Of a DNA stretch of 7,196 nt, positions 6,664 through 7,196 are shown piece after piece. Origin of the DNA: Sulfurimonas sp. Its GTDB lineage: Bacteria > Campylobacterota > Campylobacteria > Campylobacterales > Sulfurimonadaceae. The position numbers and the translations under genes were made by a program. The stretch is taken from positions 1 through 7,196 of the forward strand of contig JAFLJZ010000015.1 of assembly GCA_022712775.1 (NCBI GenBank), read 5' to 3'. The notes below the pieces were generated by a model. The model was not told the origin of the DNA and did not search any database. It worked only from the letters and a program-made list of their open reading frames with translations. Each line of letters starts with the position of its first letter. Positions within the stretch are counted from its first letter, which is position 1.

Positions 6664-7196
6664 ATATAAAGCGTTATGGATAAATGAAGATAAATTTCTA
6701 GAAGTAATCGATCAAACAAAACTTCCATTTTCATACGAGACAAAAGTTTTACAAACAACTGAGGAAGTGGTGGAAGCTATAAAAAATATGACAGTTCGTG
6801 GTGCTGGAGTTATCGGAAGTGTAGCTGCTTTTGGAATCTATATAGCGTGTAGAGAAGTTGAGGATTATGAAGAACTAAAAGAAAAAGCATTACTTATAAG
6901 AGAATCACGCCCAACTGCTGTAAATCTTATGTGGGCAGTTGATAAGATGATGAAGTATTTAGAAGATTCTGTGGATTTAGTCGTAGATGCTCTTTTTTTT
7001 GCAATTAGATTAAACGATGATGAAGCAAAAGAAAGTGAAAAAATCGCTTCATATGGTGCTGATATTATCGAAGAAATTTTAGATAAAAAAGAGAATAAAA
7101 CAATAAATATTTTAACACACTGTAATGCTGGTTGGCTTGCAGTTATAGATGAGGGGACAGCACTCGCACCTATATATGAAGCACATAGACGTGGTA
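6653..7196 (+). CDS. mtnA: S-methyl-5-thioribose-1-phosphate isomerase, C-terminus beyond window
   Basis: Converts MTR-1-phosphate, the product of MtnK, to methylthioribulose-1-phosphate; cytoplasmic, in the eIF2B-alpha/MtnA superfamily. The first 181 codons are present out of an expected 340-350 or so, with the C-terminal Rossmann half and its catalytic Asp off the right edge. Visible motifs: MTVRGAGVIG (46-55), ESRPTAVNLMWA (84-95) and LTHCNAGWLA (154-163), where Cys157 matches the known catalytic cysteine, then EGTALAPIYEAH (167-178). The start is GTG 6653 within the end of mtnK, in another frame. In-frame stops lie just upstream and no ATG is available nearby; GGAG (6639-6642) is 10 bases before it. 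Compared with common MtnA motifs (RGAPAIG, HCNTGALAT), the variants RGAGVIG and NAGWLAV suggest a separate branch. Position after mtnK supports the MTR role, although relatives acting on 5-deoxyribose-1-phosphate exist. Confidence 0.92.
   Translation, partial: MQGKYKALWINEDKFLEVIDQTKLPFSYETKVLQTTEEVVEAIKNMTVRGAGVIGSVAAFGIYIACREVEDYEELKEKALLIRESRPTAVNLMWAVDKMMKYLEDSVDLVVDALFFAIRLNDDEAKESEKIASYGADIIEEILDKKENKTINILTHCNAGWLAVIDEGTALAPIYEAHRRG

Noticed and set aside
6471..6758. Minus-strand 95-codon frame over the mtnK-mtnA junction
   Set aside because: It is antisense to two recognised enzymes; its hydrophobic stretch arises from AT-rich reverse codons.

Overview
The window reads as an ordinary chromosomal region of an AT-rich, Gram-negative-type bacterium. 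Gene content, gene density, codon style (AAA, TTT and TTA rich) and the protein variants suggest Campylobacterota, most like the free-living Sulfurimonas/Sulfurovum group. That placement is an inference from protein style, not a database result. Six genes fill nearly the whole window. Two run off the edges (glmS at the left, mtnA at the right). No tRNA, rRNA, mobile element, CRISPR array or long gene-free stretch is visible; the longest non-coding gaps are about 85 bases.

Left arm, minus strand (1-3763): a GlnD-type PII uridylyltransferase/uridylyl-removing enzyme (837 aa, GTG start) is followed directly by glmS, glutamine-fructose-6-phosphate aminotransferase. The glnD stop codon abuts the glmS ATG (TAA-ATG), and the glmS ribosome binding site lies in the last codons of glnD. 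A sensor of glutamine status is therefore read together with a major glutamine consumer.

Centre (3764-4221): a compact divergent promoter region separates glnD from a plus-strand gene for a 95-residue ABM-family (YgiN-like) monooxygenase-fold protein. Between it and metK lie 84 bases packed with three overlapping inverted repeats and three copies of AGTGTA. This is the least explained non-coding sequence in the window.

Right arm, plus strand (4222-7196): metK (S-adenosylmethionine synthetase), mtnK (5-methylthioribose kinase) and mtnA (5-methylthioribose-1-phosphate isomerase, cut by the window end) form a tight operon, with a 15-base gap between the first two and an 11-base overlap between the last two. 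MetK makes SAM. MtnK and MtnA process the methylthioribose left after SAM-derived methylthioadenosine is cleaved, so the operon joins SAM synthesis to recovery of its by-product. The MetK is a divergent type: the usual GGGAFSGKD adenosine-site motif reads GGGAQSSKD, and the usual C-terminal YGHFGR segment is replaced. MtnA also has variant signature motifs. I saw no clearly new defence, mobile or other exotic system.
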